A stretch of 46,484 nt of DNA from DASULK01 sp036278255 (lineage in GTDB: Bacteria > Actinomycetota > Actinomycetes > Mycobacteriales > Micromonosporaceae), in NCBI GenBank assembly GCA_036278255.1, contig DASULK010000107.1, positions 1 through 46,484 of the forward strand. The letters are read 5' to 3'. Of the stretch, positions 1 through 8,257 are shown in pieces. The notes beneath the pieces are model-generated. The model saw only the letters and a program-made list of their open reading frames with translations, was not told where the DNA came from and ran no database searches. Every line of letters begins with the position of its first letter. Position 1 is the first letter of the stretch. A program made the translations under genes and the position numbers.

Positions 1-216
1 ACCGGCGCGAAGACGCTGGAGCGGGAGCAGGAGATCTCGCTTGCCAACAGCATCCTGGAACGGATCACGCAGGTGGAGCGGGCCCTGGAACGGCTCGACG
101 AGGGCGGCTACGGTTGGTGCGAACGGTGCGGCAACCCGATCCCGGTGGAGCGGCTCGCCGCCTTCCCATCCGCCACGCTCTGCGTGTCCTGCAAGCAACT
201 GGAGGAGCGACGCTGA
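1..216 (+). CDS. DksA/TraR-type zinc-finger protein, C-terminal part (5' end outside window)
   Basis: Only the last 71 residues are present, read from base 1 to the TGA at 214-216. They contain a helical segment followed by a four-cysteine zinc finger: WCERC at visible residues 39-43, then 17 residues, then LCVSC at 60-64. This is the C-terminal signature of the DksA/TraR family, whose members bind the secondary channel of RNA polymerase or act as small zinc proteins. The gene ends 17 bp before the lspA start, so both are probably in one transcript. DksA/TraR-like genes commonly sit just before lspA in actinobacteria. Whether this copy acts on transcription is not known from sequence. Confidence 0.9.
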   Translation, partial: TGAKTLEREQEISLANSILERITQVERALERLDEGGYGWCERCGNPIPVERLAAFPSATLCVSCKQLEERR

Positions 217-233
217 ACGCCGGAGAGGAGCAG

Positions 234-830
234 TTGACCGCAGCACGCCCGGCGGACAACGAGCCCAGCCCGCCGCCCGTCAGCGGTGGATCCCATCGGG
301 CGAAGTTGATCCTCGCTTCCGTCGCAGCCGTGGCGCTCCTGGCCGATCTCGTCACCAAACACCTGGCGCTGGCCGCGCTGGAGAACCGTGAGCCGGTGCG
401 CCTACTCGGCGGCGCGGTCTATCTGACGCTGGTCCGTAACAGTGGCGCCGCCTTCGGACTCGGCGCAGGACACACCTGGATCTTCCCCCTGATCACGATC
501 GTGGTGGCCGGTTGGATCGGGTGGATGGCGCTGCGGCTGCGATCAATGCCCTGGGCCGTCTCGCTCGGTCTGATCCTCGGTGGCGCCCTCGGCAACCTCA
601 CCGACCGGATCTTCCGGGCACCCGGGGTCTTCCTCGGACACGTCGTGGACATGGTCAGCCTCTTCGATCCGTACGGGCAGGTCTGGCCGGTGTTCAACCT
701 CGCCGACAGCGCTCTGGTCTGCGGCGTCGTGCTGGCCGTCCTGCTGGAACTGACCGGGCGCCAACGCGACGGCACCCGGATCAGAGCCCGCGCTGCCGAC
801 GACAACAAGGATGGCGGGCGAGGTGCATGA
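234..830 (+). CDS. lspA: Lipoprotein signal peptidase (signal peptidase II)
   Basis: This is the membrane aspartyl protease that cuts the signal peptide from diacylated prolipoproteins. The 198-residue protein has four hydrophobic segments (about 24-42, 61-75, 82-100, 107-120 and 158-172 include them). The two catalytic aspartates are visible: D124 in GNLTDR and D158 in FNLADSA. VRNSGAAFG at 67-75 is the conserved NxGaAFg box. I chose the TTG at 234 because GAGAGGAG lies directly before it; a longer reading from 114 would run through the upstream zinc-finger gene. It overlaps rluD by 4 bp (ATGA). Its substrates are made by Lgt, whose gene is at 31384-32442. Confidence 0.95.
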   Translation: MTAARPADNEPSPPPVSGGSHRAKLILASVAAVALLADLVTKHLALAALENREPVRLLGGAVYLTLVRNSGAAFGLGAGHTWIFPLITIVVAGWIGWMALRLRSMPWAVSLGLILGGALGNLTDRIFRAPGVFLGHVVDMVSLFDPYGQVWPVFNLADSALVCGVVLAVLLELTGRQRDGTRIRARAADDNKDGGRGA

Positions 831-1786
831 TGAGTGCGACGGGCGGCCCGGTAGTCCGGCCGGCTGGCGAACGCCGTTCGCTGCCGGTGCCGGACGGATT
901 GGACGGCCTGCGCTTGGATCAGGCGGTCTCCCGACTCTTCGGGCTGTCCCGCACCACGGCCGCCGCGTTGGTTGAGGCGGGCGACGCCTTGGTCGACGGG
1001 ATGCCCGGGACCAAGTCGGAGAGGGTCCGAGCGGGCGCGTGGCTGGAGGTGACGCTCCCCGCTCCAGAGCGGCAGCCGAGCGTCCCCGCGCAGGCGGTGC
1101 CGGGGCTGCAGGTCGTGTATGCCGATGACGACGTCGTGGTGGTGGACAAGCCGGCCGGGGTCGCCGCCCACCCCAGTCCGGGCTGGACGGGGCCGACGGT
1201 CATCGGTGGGGTTGCCGCCCTGGGCCACACCATCGCCACCAGCGGAGCAGCCGAGCGGCAGGGGGTGGTGCACCGGCTCGACGTCGGCACCACCGGCCTG
1301 ATGGTGGTGGCCAAGAGCGAGCTGGCCTACAGCGTTCTCAAGCGGGCCTTCAAGGCGCGTGAGGTGGGGCGGCGCTACCACGCGGTGGTGCAGGGCCACC
1401 CAGACCCGCTCCGTGGCACGGTGGATGCGCCTATTGACCGGCACCCCGGCCACGACTACAAGTTCGCCGTCGTCTCGGGTGGCAAGCCGAGCATCACCCA
1501 CTACGACACGATTGAGGCGTTTCCCGCCGCGAGTCTGCTCGAGGTGGCGTTGGAGACCGGCCGTACCCACCAGATCCGGGTCCATTTCTCGGCGCTGCGG
1601 CACCCCTGCGTCGGGGACCTGACCTATGGTGCCGACCCGACCCTGGCCGCCCGACTCGGGCTCTCCCGCCAGTGGTTGCACGCCCGCGAACTCAGCTTCC
1701 GGCATCCGAGGACGGAGCGGGAGGTGCGGTTCGTCAGCGACTACCCGGATGACCTGGCTGCCGCGCTCGCCGTTCTGAGTGGCTGA
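827..1786 (+). CDS. rluD: RluA/RluD-family RNA pseudouridine synthase
   Basis: The protein converts uridine to pseudouridine in RNA, probably 23S rRNA by family. It has 319 residues: an S4 RNA-binding domain at about 21-78 (LDQAVSRLF, LVEAGDALVDG) and a catalytic domain with HRLDVGTTG at 149-157, where D152 is the catalytic aspartate. GRTHQIRVH further on is the second family motif. The start is ATG 827, overlapping the lspA stop as ATGA; ATG 830 is equally possible. lspA followed by an RluD-type gene is a common actinobacterial order. The exact target uridines cannot be assigned. Confidence 0.92.
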   Translation: MMSATGGPVVRPAGERRSLPVPDGLDGLRLDQAVSRLFGLSRTTAAALVEAGDALVDGMPGTKSERVRAGAWLEVTLPAPERQPSVPAQAVPGLQVVYADDDVVVVDKPAGVAAHPSPGWTGPTVIGGVAALGHTIATSGAAERQGVVHRLDVGTTGLMVVAKSELAYSVLKRAFKAREVGRRYHAVVQGHPDPLRGTVDAPIDRHPGHDYKFAVVSGGKPSITHYDTIEAFPAASLLEVALETGRTHQIRVHFSALRHPCVGDLTYGADPTLAARLGLSRQWLHARELSFRHPRTEREVRFVSDYPDDLAAALAVLSG

Positions 1787-1789
1787 GCG

Positions 1790-2653
1790 GTGCGGATCGA
1801 CCCGACGCCCCCGCACCTTGATGCAACCTCACCCAGCCGGGGAGGCACCCACCGGCGTCTGCTGGTCTGGTCGGCATTCGTGCTGGTCGCTGCGGTGCTG
1901 GCGGTCGCCCTTCTCACCGACGGCCGGCGACCCGTTGAGGACCTGACGGTCGGCGACGTGGTCCGCGTGGGGGTCTTCGACGGCGACTCGATCCCCGACT
2001 ACCTCCGCTCCAGCCGCGCGGAACTGGCGGAACTCGTCGCGGAAGCGTCCCGCGTCGAGCCGGTGGAGATCTACGCCCTGGTCGCCTTTACCAGCTATCT
2101 GACTCCCGACCAGCTCGGAGCGGTCCTCTCCGATGTAGCGGTGTCAGAGGCCATCGGTCGGGTGCCGTTGCCGGACACCCAGACCCAGATCGTGCGGATC
2201 GCGACGGCGCGGATCCCGGCCGACGTGGCGATCGGAATGACGGAGATCGCCGAGCGCAAGGACCGCGAGGCGCAGGATTACCGTGATCGGAGCGGCGCGT
2301 TGAACGGCGGTGACCGCGAGCTGCGCCAGCTCTACGACCATGCTGCCGAGGTCGCAGACGCCGAGGCGAGCGCCTACCGGGCATACTGCGCCTGCATATA
2401 CGCCGCGGTGGTCCGTGCCGCGCCGCCCGAGTTGAAGCAGTTGGAGTCGCGGACCGAGGTGCGCGTCATCGACCCGGCCGCGGAGCTCCGCCGACTGGAC
2501 CGTGCGGTCTTCCTGCCGCCGCTGCCCGAGCAGGCCGATATGGTCCGTCCCGTCGGTGACGATCTATTCTCGGATGCGGACGGCTCGGGCGGGACGGGGG
2601 GAGGACGTGGGCCGGGCGCGGGTGGGATGGCCCAAATAGGCTTTCCTCCGTAG
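1790..2653 (+). CDS. Membrane-anchored protein of unknown function
   Basis: I do not recognise the family. The 287-residue product has a short charged N-terminus, one strong hydrophobic segment at about 24-42 (LLVWSAFVLVAAVLAVALL), then an extracytoplasmic domain rich in Ala, Glu and Arg. Residues 170-205 (ERKDREAQDYRDRS onward) look helical and may form a coiled coil; two cysteines at about 200-202 (YCACIY) may pair. The tail from about 265 is Gly-rich. It starts at GTG 1790, three bases after the rluD stop, so it is probably translated with it. A role at the cell surface is only inferred from topology. Confidence 0.7.
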   Translation: MRIDPTPPHLDATSPSRGGTHRRLLVWSAFVLVAAVLAVALLTDGRRPVEDLTVGDVVRVGVFDGDSIPDYLRSSRAELAELVAEASRVEPVEIYALVAFTSYLTPDQLGAVLSDVAVSEAIGRVPLPDTQTQIVRIATARIPADVAIGMTEIAERKDREAQDYRDRSGALNGGDRELRQLYDHAAEVADAEASAYRAYCACIYAAVVRAAPPELKQLESRTEVRVIDPAAELRRLDRAVFLPPLPEQADMVRPVGDDLFSDADGSGGTGGGRGPGAGGMAQIGFPP

Positions 2654-2692
2654 CCTGTCAACGGATCGAGGGTGTTGGGGAGGGGACAAGCC

Positions 2693-4177
2693 GTGGAGGG
2701 CGCCGAGAGCGGCTGGGGTCGGCCTGTACCACCGCGCTGGCGGCGTGTGCTGCTGCGTGGCCGGACGGGTGATCAGCCGGAGCCGGCCGAAAGCTCACAC
2801 ACCGCCGCCCGTACTCCCGTTGACGATCCTCATGAGACCTGGATCGGCAATCTCGCCGAAGAGCGGGCCGCCGGCATCGGCCGTCCCGTCGACGTCGGCT
2901 ACACCGCGGGGCCGGCTCTCCCGGCGGTTCCGGCTCGCTACCCGACGGACCGCGGACCGGGCCCCGGCCCTGCCGACGAGAGCCGGTATGTCGACCCCCG
3001 CTACCCCGCTGAACCCCCACCAGTCACCGAATCTCGCTACGCCATCCTCGACCGAGGATATTCGGCGTATGCGCCGCCGCCGCGGATGGCACCCGCCCCG
3101 GCGGAGACGCCACCGCGGATCGTGCCGCCGCAGCCTGAGCCGTCATGGACGGCGCCGGCCCAGCCTGAGCCGTCGTGGACGGTGCCGCCGCAGCCTGAGC
3201 CGTCATGGACGGTGCCGCCGCAGCCTGAGCCGTCATGGACGGTGCCGGCCCAGCCTGAGCCGTCGTGGACGGCGCCGGCCCAGCCTGAGCCGTCATGGAC
3301 GGTGCCGGCCCAACCCGGGCCCCGTACGCGTCCGGCGGAGATCGGGTGGCGGGATGAACGGCCGGACGGGGAGGTGGATCGGGCGATCTCCCTGATGCGA
3401 CGCGACCTCGGCGGGCCCCGGGTGATCGCTTTCGCCAACCCCAAGGGTGGGGTCCACAAGACGACGGCGACGGTGCTCGCAGCAGCAACCGTGGGTAGCG
3501 TGCGGGGCCGCGGGGTGCTGGCCTGGGACGACAATGAACTGAGGGGCACGCTGGGGCTGCGGGCCGGCAGTGCCCGGCACGCCCGTACCATCCGCCACCT
3601 CGTCGCCGATCTCGCGCTCGTGGAGGCCGAGCACGGCCCCAGGCTGGTCGCGCGGCTCGACGACTACCTGCGACACGCCTCCGACGGCTCGTACGACGTG
3701 CTGGCCGGGGAGGAGAGCCCACGGTTCGCCCAACGACTCGACCAGCACACCGTGCGGCGGGTGACCGAACTGCTGCGCCGTACCTACGATGTGATCTGCG
3801 TCGACACCGGAAACAATGTCGAGAGCAACAACTGGCAGACCGTCATACAGGCGGCGGACCAGTTGGTGGTCACCACGGTGCCGCGGGAGGATGCCGCCTT
3901 CACCGCTGATTGGATGCTCGACCTGCTGCATGAGACCGGGATGGGGGAGCTGGCCGCCAACGCGGTGACCCTGCTCTCCTGCCCGACCCCCGGCGGGTCG
4001 CCGCTCCTCGACGATCTGAAGCGACACTTCGCGACCCGGACCCGGGCGGTGGCGGTGGTGCCCTACGATCCGGTGTTGGAGAGCGGTTCCTCCATCGAGT
4101 ACGCCCAACTGCAGCACGAGACCCGCCAGGCATGGTTGAAAGCGGCGGCCATGATGTTGGAGCCCTTTGTCCGCTGA
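2693..4177 (+). CDS. ParA/MinD-like P-loop ATPase with proline-rich repetitive N-terminal half
   Basis: The 494-residue protein has a disordered Pro-rich half (1-about 225) with six tandem decapeptides at 147-206, then an ATPase domain. The deviant Walker A is NPKGGVHKTT at 249-258, with signature Lys251 and P-loop Lys256. WDDNELRG follows at about 278-285, and VICVDTGNN is the Walker B-like strand. The layout and the WDDNExRGTLG box resemble EspI/Rv3876-type proteins linked to type VII secretion, but no type VII genes are in this window. I chose GTG 2693 because GGGGAGGGG lies 7 nt upstream. Partner and cargo are unknown. Confidence 0.8.
   Translation: MEGAESGWGRPVPPRWRRVLLRGRTGDQPEPAESSHTAARTPVDDPHETWIGNLAEERAAGIGRPVDVGYTAGPALPAVPARYPTDRGPGPGPADESRYVDPRYPAEPPPVTESRYAILDRGYSAYAPPPRMAPAPAETPPRIVPPQPEPSWTAPAQPEPSWTVPPQPEPSWTVPPQPEPSWTVPAQPEPSWTAPAQPEPSWTVPAQPGPRTRPAEIGWRDERPDGEVDRAISLMRRDLGGPRVIAFANPKGGVHKTTATVLAAATVGSVRGRGVLAWDDNELRGTLGLRAGSARHARTIRHLVADLALVEAEHGPRLVARLDDYLRHASDGSYDVLAGEESPRFAQRLDQHTVRRVTELLRRTYDVICVDTGNNVESNNWQTVIQAADQLVVTTVPREDAAFTADWMLDLLHETGMGELAANAVTLLSCPTPGGSPLLDDLKRHFATRTRAVAVVPYDPVLESGSSIEYAQLQHETRQAWLKAAAMMLEPFVR
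3131..3310 (+). repeat. Six tandem 30-bp repeats inside the ParA-like gene
   Basis: Six units start at 3131, 3161, 3191, 3221, 3251 and 3281. Each encodes QPEPSWT(A/V)P(A/P). They differ at only a few third or second codon positions (TCA/TCG, GCG/GTG, CCG/GCC). A degenerate seventh copy (QPGP) follows at 3311. The array keeps the reading frame, so copy-number change would lengthen or shorten the linker by ten residues per unit. Confidence 0.97.
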
Positions 4178-4249
4178 GCGTGCCACCTCAGAGCCGGTGG
4201 TTCCGGGGCAGGGCGGCGGGGTGGATGCGGAACCTGAGAGGATCGCCGG

Positions 4250-5104
4250 GTGACCGCGCACGCCAGTGATCCCGACCGGACCGACGCCGGATCGCAGGAG
4301 GGCCCGGCCCCGCCAGCGGCTGCTGGGCCGGCGGCTTTGACGGCGGAGTGGACCGAGGCCCCGATGGCAGCCGGGCCGCCGCACCCGCGGCACGGAAGGC
4401 GGCGAAGGCTGGGGGTCGGCGCCATGGTGGCGCTCCTCCTCACGTTGCTCGGGGCACCGCTCGGTCTGCTGTGGCTGATGGCCGCGCCCCGGGTGCCGGT
4501 CGTCAAGGTCCCCGACGGTGTCCCCGACTGGCCGGGGTGGCGGAGGGGATCGATCCCGGTGCAGCCGCAGCCCGAGGAGTTCGTCGCCGCCGACGGGTGG
4601 TTCAGCCTGCTCGGGTTGGGCTTCGGGGTGCTGGCCGCGGTTGCGGTGTGGGCGGTCCTGCGTCGTCATCGCGGCGCGGTCGGGCTGGTGGCCGTGGTGT
4701 TCGGTTCGCTCGGTGCAGCATGGTTGGCCTGGTGGCTCGGTGCCGAGATCGGGCTGGCCCAGTATCACCGGCTGCGGGACGCTGTCGACGTCGGCGAGGT
4801 ATTCCAGATGCCGCCGAAGCTCAGGGCTGGGGACGTTGAGTGGTGGTTCGGCTTACTGCCGACGCCGCGTGGTGTGCTGCTGCTGCCGGCCTTCGGCGCA
4901 GCGGTCACCTACACCTTGCTGGCCGGCTGGTCCCGTCATCCCACCCTGCGGCCCGAGCCGGAACCGGCTTGGCTCTCGGCAGCGTCGCAGCCCGGTGGGG
5001 AGCCGGTACAGCACCCGACTAATTGGGGCTCGATGGCACCGCAAACTCCGCCAGCGTCGCCGGCACCGCCCGTACCTGGTGAAGCAGAGCCGCCTCCCGG
5101 CTGA
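4250..5104 (+). CDS. Four-helix membrane protein of unknown function (DUF2567-like)
   Basis: The 284-residue protein has a disordered Pro/Ala N-terminus (1-55) and four hydrophobic segments at about 56-78, 119-137, 143-165 and 205-225. A Pro-rich C-terminal tail follows. Helix spacing and the motif RxPVVKVPDGV after helix 1 resemble the actinobacterial DUF2567 family, which has no known function; this is from memory of family style. The start is GTG 4250, 72 bp after the ParA-like gene. Its last 86 bp overlap the 3' end of the opposite-strand LON-domain gene. Confidence 0.72.
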   Translation: MTAHASDPDRTDAGSQEGPAPPAAAGPAALTAEWTEAPMAAGPPHPRHGRRRRLGVGAMVALLLTLLGAPLGLLWLMAAPRVPVVKVPDGVPDWPGWRRGSIPVQPQPEEFVAADGWFSLLGLGFGVLAAVAVWAVLRRHRGAVGLVAVVFGSLGAAWLAWWLGAEIGLAQYHRLRDAVDVGEVFQMPPKLRAGDVEWWFGLLPTPRGVLLLPAFGAAVTYTLLAGWSRHPTLRPEPEPAWLSAASQPGGEPVQHPTNWGSMAPQTPPASPAPPVPGEAEPPPG

Positions 5105-5705
5105 GCATCCGCAGTTCGGCGCGGAGCCGGCTGGTGGTGTCCGGGGCGGCCAGCAGCGACTGCCGGTCGTCGACGGTCAGCAAGGTCGCCGCCGCCACCG
5201 CATGGGAGAGCACCGCCGGATCCTCCGGCAACTCTTCGGCGACCGGGCCGGGGCGGATCAGCTGCAGGTACCGCCGGAACAGCGCCAGCACGTGGGGCGC
5301 GAGCAGGTGGGCCATCTCATCCCGATCGGGGGGCTCGGGCAGCCACTCGACCTCGGCGGCCAGATACGCCGACGAGCGGTCCACGTCGATGATCCGGAAG
5401 CGTCGATCACCGACCGCCACCAGATCGAAGCGACCGTCGGGCAGTTCGGTGATCTGCTGAACCCGGGCGCTGCAGCCGATGTCGTGCAGGATCACCTCGG
5501 CCCCGTCGCCGGTGACCCCCGCCTTCGTTTCCACCTCCCAGCCGCGCCGGATGGCCACCACACCGAATTCGCGGGGCAGGGATTCGGGCAACCCCATCAG
5601 GTGTCGGACCAGTGCCCGGTAGCGTTCCTCGAAGACGTGTAACGGCAGGACCAGCCCGGGGAACAGCACGGTCCCCAGCGGGAAGAGCGGCAGCCGTGAG
5701 GTCAC
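5019..5705 (-). CDS. LON substrate-binding-domain protein
   Basis: The 228-residue protein is a stand-alone LON N-terminal domain with no ATPase or protease domain. It opens with LPLFPLGTVLFPGLVLPLHVFEERYRALV, the hallmark of the family, and has GRFDLVAVGDRRFRI near 90-105. Such proteins occur widely in actinobacteria, and their role (substrate or adaptor binding) is not settled. The start is GTG 5705; no Shine-Dalgarno is seen, but TACGCT at 5712-5717 lies 6 nt upstream, pointing to a leaderless transcript. It is divergent from hisD. Confidence 0.88.
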   Translation of the reverse strand: MTSRLPLFPLGTVLFPGLVLPLHVFEERYRALVRHLMGLPESLPREFGVVAIRRGWEVETKAGVTGDGAEVILHDIGCSARVQQITELPDGRFDLVAVGDRRFRIIDVDRSSAYLAAEVEWLPEPPDRDEMAHLLAPHVLALFRRYLQLIRPGPVAEELPEDPAVLSHAVAAATLLTVDDRQSLLAAPDTTSRLRAELRMLSREAALLHQVRAVPATLAEFAVPSSPN

Positions 5706-5711
5706 CGGTCG

Positions 5712-5717
5712 AGCGTA
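5712..5717 (-). promoter_or_regulatory. Probable -10 box of the leaderless LON-domain gene
   Basis: TACGCT on the minus strand ends 6 nt before GTG 5705, matching the TANNNT pattern that places the transcript start at the start codon. No clear -35 is seen. Confidence 0.5.
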
Positions 5718-5845
5718 ACCGGTTCTTGTTGATCATGCGGCGTCCGTGCTGCCGGGGGCGGCGGTGCCACCCCGGATGGATATCGGCTCGTCACGGCCCG
5801 CGTCCCGCGCTCTGGACGGCTTCGGGCGCAGCCGCGATTGCCGCA

Positions 5846-5851
5846 TAGACT
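5846..5851 (+). promoter_or_regulatory. Probable -10 box of the his operon
   Basis: TAGACT ends 7 nt before GTG 5859. No Shine-Dalgarno precedes that GTG. Together they suggest that the his mRNA starts at or next to the hisD start codon. I see no his leader peptide or T-box. Confidence 0.55.
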
Positions 5852-5858
5852 CGCAAGG

Positions 5859-7190
5859 GTGTTGAACCGGATTGACCTGCGTGGGAATCCACGCGACCTG
5901 CGTCAGATGCTGCCCCGTGCCCGCGTTGACGTCTCGGCGGCGGTCGAGCAGATCCGCCCGATCGTCGAGGCGGTCCGGGAGCAGGGACTCGCTGCGATCC
6001 GGGACGCTACCCAGCGCTTCGACGGGATCACCGTCGACCGGTTGCGTGTGCCGGCCATGGCGATCGCTGCCGCCGAACGTGCCCTCGATCCCGATGTCCG
6101 TGCCGCGCTGAACGAGAGCATCGAACGCGCCCGACGGGTGCACAGCGACCAACGACGTAACGATGTGACCACCCAGGTCGTCGCCGGTGGCAGCGTGGTT
6201 GAGCGGTGGCTGCCGGTCGACCGGGTCGGACTCTACGTCCCCGGTGGCCTGGCGATGTACCCGTCAACGGTGGTGATGAACGTCGTACCGGCCCAGGTCG
6301 CCGGAGTCCGGTCCCTGGCGGTCGTCAGCCCACCGCAGCGTGACAATGACGGCCTGCCGGATCCGCGGGTGCTCGCCGCCTGCGCGCTGCTCGGCGTCGA
6401 TGAGGTCTATGCGGTCGGCGGTGCCCAGGCAATCGCGATGCTGGCCTACGGAGCGGCCACCGACGATGAGGGGGCCGGATTCTGTGCCCCGGTCGACATG
6501 ATCACCGGACCGGGGAACGTCTGGGTCACCGCCGCCAAACGCCTGCTGCGTGGTCTGGTCGGCATCGACGCCGAAGCGGGCCCGACCGAGATCGCCATCC
6601 TGGCCGACGACACCGCCGATCCGGTGCATGTGGCGGCGGACCTGATCAGCCAGGCTGAGCATGATCCACTTGCGGCGAGCGTGCTGGTCACCCCGTCGAG
6701 CGCGCTGATCGACGCGGTGGAGCGTGAACTCGAGCGCCAGGTCGCGACGACCAAGCACGTCGAGCGGATCACTGCGGCGCTCACCGGTGAGCAGTCCGGC
6801 GCGGTCCTCGTTGATGACCTCGAAGCCGGGCTGCGGGTCGTCGACGCGTACGCCGCCGAACACCTGGAGATCCAGACCCGCAACGCTCGAGAGTGGGCAC
6901 TGCGGGTGCGTAACGCCGGAGCGATCTTCGTCGGGCCTTTCTCCCCGGTTTCGCTCGGCGACTACTGCGCGGGCTCGAATCACGTGCTCCCCACCGGAGG
7001 CTGCGCCCGGCACTCGTCGGGGCTGTCGGTACAGTCGTTCCTGCGCGGCATCCACATCGTCGAGTACGACGAGGCAGCGCTCCGGGACGTGGCACCGCAC
7101 GTGGTGACCCTCGCCAACGTCGAGGATCTGCCCGCACATGGGCAGGCGGTACAGGTCCGGTTCCCCGGCGAGCGCGAGGAGCGGGTGTGA
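5859..7190 (+). CDS. hisD: Histidinol dehydrogenase
   Basis: HisD oxidises L-histidinol to L-histidine in two NAD-dependent steps, the last reactions of histidine synthesis. The 443-residue length is normal. Visible motifs include the nucleotide/zinc region ITGPGNVWVTAAK, DAEAGPTEIAI, the catalytic and zinc segment SQAEHDP, AEHLEIQT, and GDYCAGSNHVLPT. The start is GTG 5859, because a TAGACT box lies 7 nt upstream; a longer reading from ATG 5838 would include the promoter. The stop overlaps hisC by 4 bp (GTGA). It is first in the his operon. Confidence 0.96.
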   Translation: MLNRIDLRGNPRDLRQMLPRARVDVSAAVEQIRPIVEAVREQGLAAIRDATQRFDGITVDRLRVPAMAIAAAERALDPDVRAALNESIERARRVHSDQRRNDVTTQVVAGGSVVERWLPVDRVGLYVPGGLAMYPSTVVMNVVPAQVAGVRSLAVVSPPQRDNDGLPDPRVLAACALLGVDEVYAVGGAQAIAMLAYGAATDDEGAGFCAPVDMITGPGNVWVTAAKRLLRGLVGIDAEAGPTEIAILADDTADPVHVAADLISQAEHDPLAASVLVTPSSALIDAVERELERQVATTKHVERITAALTGEQSGAVLVDDLEAGLRVVDAYAAEHLEIQTRNAREWALRVRNAGAIFVGPFSPVSLGDYCAGSNHVLPTGGCARHSSGLSVQSFLRGIHIVEYDEAALRDVAPHVVTLANVEDLPAHGQAVQVRFPGEREERV

Positions 7191-8257
7191 CCAGCCTCGA
7201 CGATCTGCCGCTCCGTGACGACCTGCGGGGCCGGACTCCGTACGGTGCGCCGCAACTGGACGTGCCGGTACGGCTCAACACCAACGAGAACTCCTACCGG
7301 ATTCCCGAAGCCGTGGCCGAGGCGATCGGCAAGGCGCTCTGGGCCGAGTTGCGCGACCTCAACCGCTACCCGGACCGGGACGCGGTGGCGTTGCGCGGTG
7401 ACCTGGCCGACTACCTGGGGCATGGGCTGTCGGTGGCCAACGTCTGGGCCGCGAACGGCTCCAACGAGATCCAGCAGCAGCTACTGCAGGTTTTCGGGGG
7501 ACCGGGGCGGACCGCGCTCGGCTTCACCCCGACCTACTCCATGCATCCCCTGCTGGCGCTGGCCACCGGCACGGCCTGGGTCGACGGCCGGCGTGACGGC
7601 TCCTTCCAGCTCACCGTGGAGGACGCGACGGCCCAGATCGAGGAGCACCGACCCGATGTGGTCTTCCTCTGCTCACCCAACAACCCGACCGGCACCGCGC
7701 TGGACCCCTCGGTGGTTGAGGCGGTGCTGGCCTGCGCGCCCGGCATGGTGGTCGTCGACGAGGCGTACGCGGAGTTCGCCCGCCCCGGCACCCCGACCGC
7801 TCTGACGCTGCTGCCCGGCCACCCGCGACTGGTGGTCAGCCGCACGATGAGCAAGGCCTTCGGGTTCGCGGGCGGGCGGCTGGGTTACCTGGCGGCCGAC
7901 CCGGCCGTGGTACAGGCCGTGCAGTTGGTCCGGTTGCCGTACCACCTCTCCGCACTCACCCAGGCCGCGGCGCGGGCCGCGCTGGCCCACCGTGACACCC
8001 TGCTGGCCAACGTGGAAGCGATCAAGCAGCAGCGGGACCGGATCGTGGCGGCCCTGCGCGAGCGCGATCTGACGGTGGCCGACAGCGACGCCAACTTCGT
8101 CCTGTTCCGGGTCCCTGGTGACCAGCGGAGCGCCTGGCGTGCGCTGCTGGAGCAGGGCGTGCTCATCCGCGACGTCGGGCTGCCCGGCTGGCTGCGGGTA
8201 ACCGCGGGGACTCCCGAAGAGACCGATTCATTCCTAGCAGCGATGGAGTTAGTGTGA
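7187..8257 (+). CDS. hisC: Histidinol-phosphate aminotransferase
   Basis: This PLP enzyme transaminates imidazole-acetol phosphate to histidinol phosphate. The 356-residue fold-type I protein has NTNENSY near the N-terminus, the cofactor region NNPTGT at 165-170, DEAYAEF at 191-197, and the PLP lysine K223 in SRTMSKAFGFAGGRLGY. GTG 7187 overlaps the hisD stop, and the stop overlaps hisB by 4 bp, so hisD-hisC-hisB are translationally coupled. Length and motifs are typical. Some actinobacterial homologues also act on aromatic amino acids; that cannot be judged here. Confidence 0.95.
   Translation: MTSLDDLPLRDDLRGRTPYGAPQLDVPVRLNTNENSYRIPEAVAEAIGKALWAELRDLNRYPDRDAVALRGDLADYLGHGLSVANVWAANGSNEIQQQLLQVFGGPGRTALGFTPTYSMHPLLALATGTAWVDGRRDGSFQLTVEDATAQIEEHRPDVVFLCSPNNPTGTALDPSVVEAVLACAPGMVVVDEAYAEFARPGTPTALTLLPGHPRLVVSRTMSKAFGFAGGRLGYLAADPAVVQAVQLVRLPYHLSALTQAAARAALAHRDTLLANVEAIKQQRDRIVAALRERDLTVADSDANFVLFRVPGDQRSAWRALLEQGVLIRDVGLPGWLRVTAGTPEETDSFLAAMELV

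Noticed and set aside
3131..3310. Possible CRISPR array
   Set aside because: The 30-bp units are directly adjacent with no spacers and encode an in-frame peptide repeat.
3293..4768. 491-codon minus-strand frame over the ParA-like gene
   Set aside because: No motif, no start region, antisense to a P-loop ATPase with intact signature.
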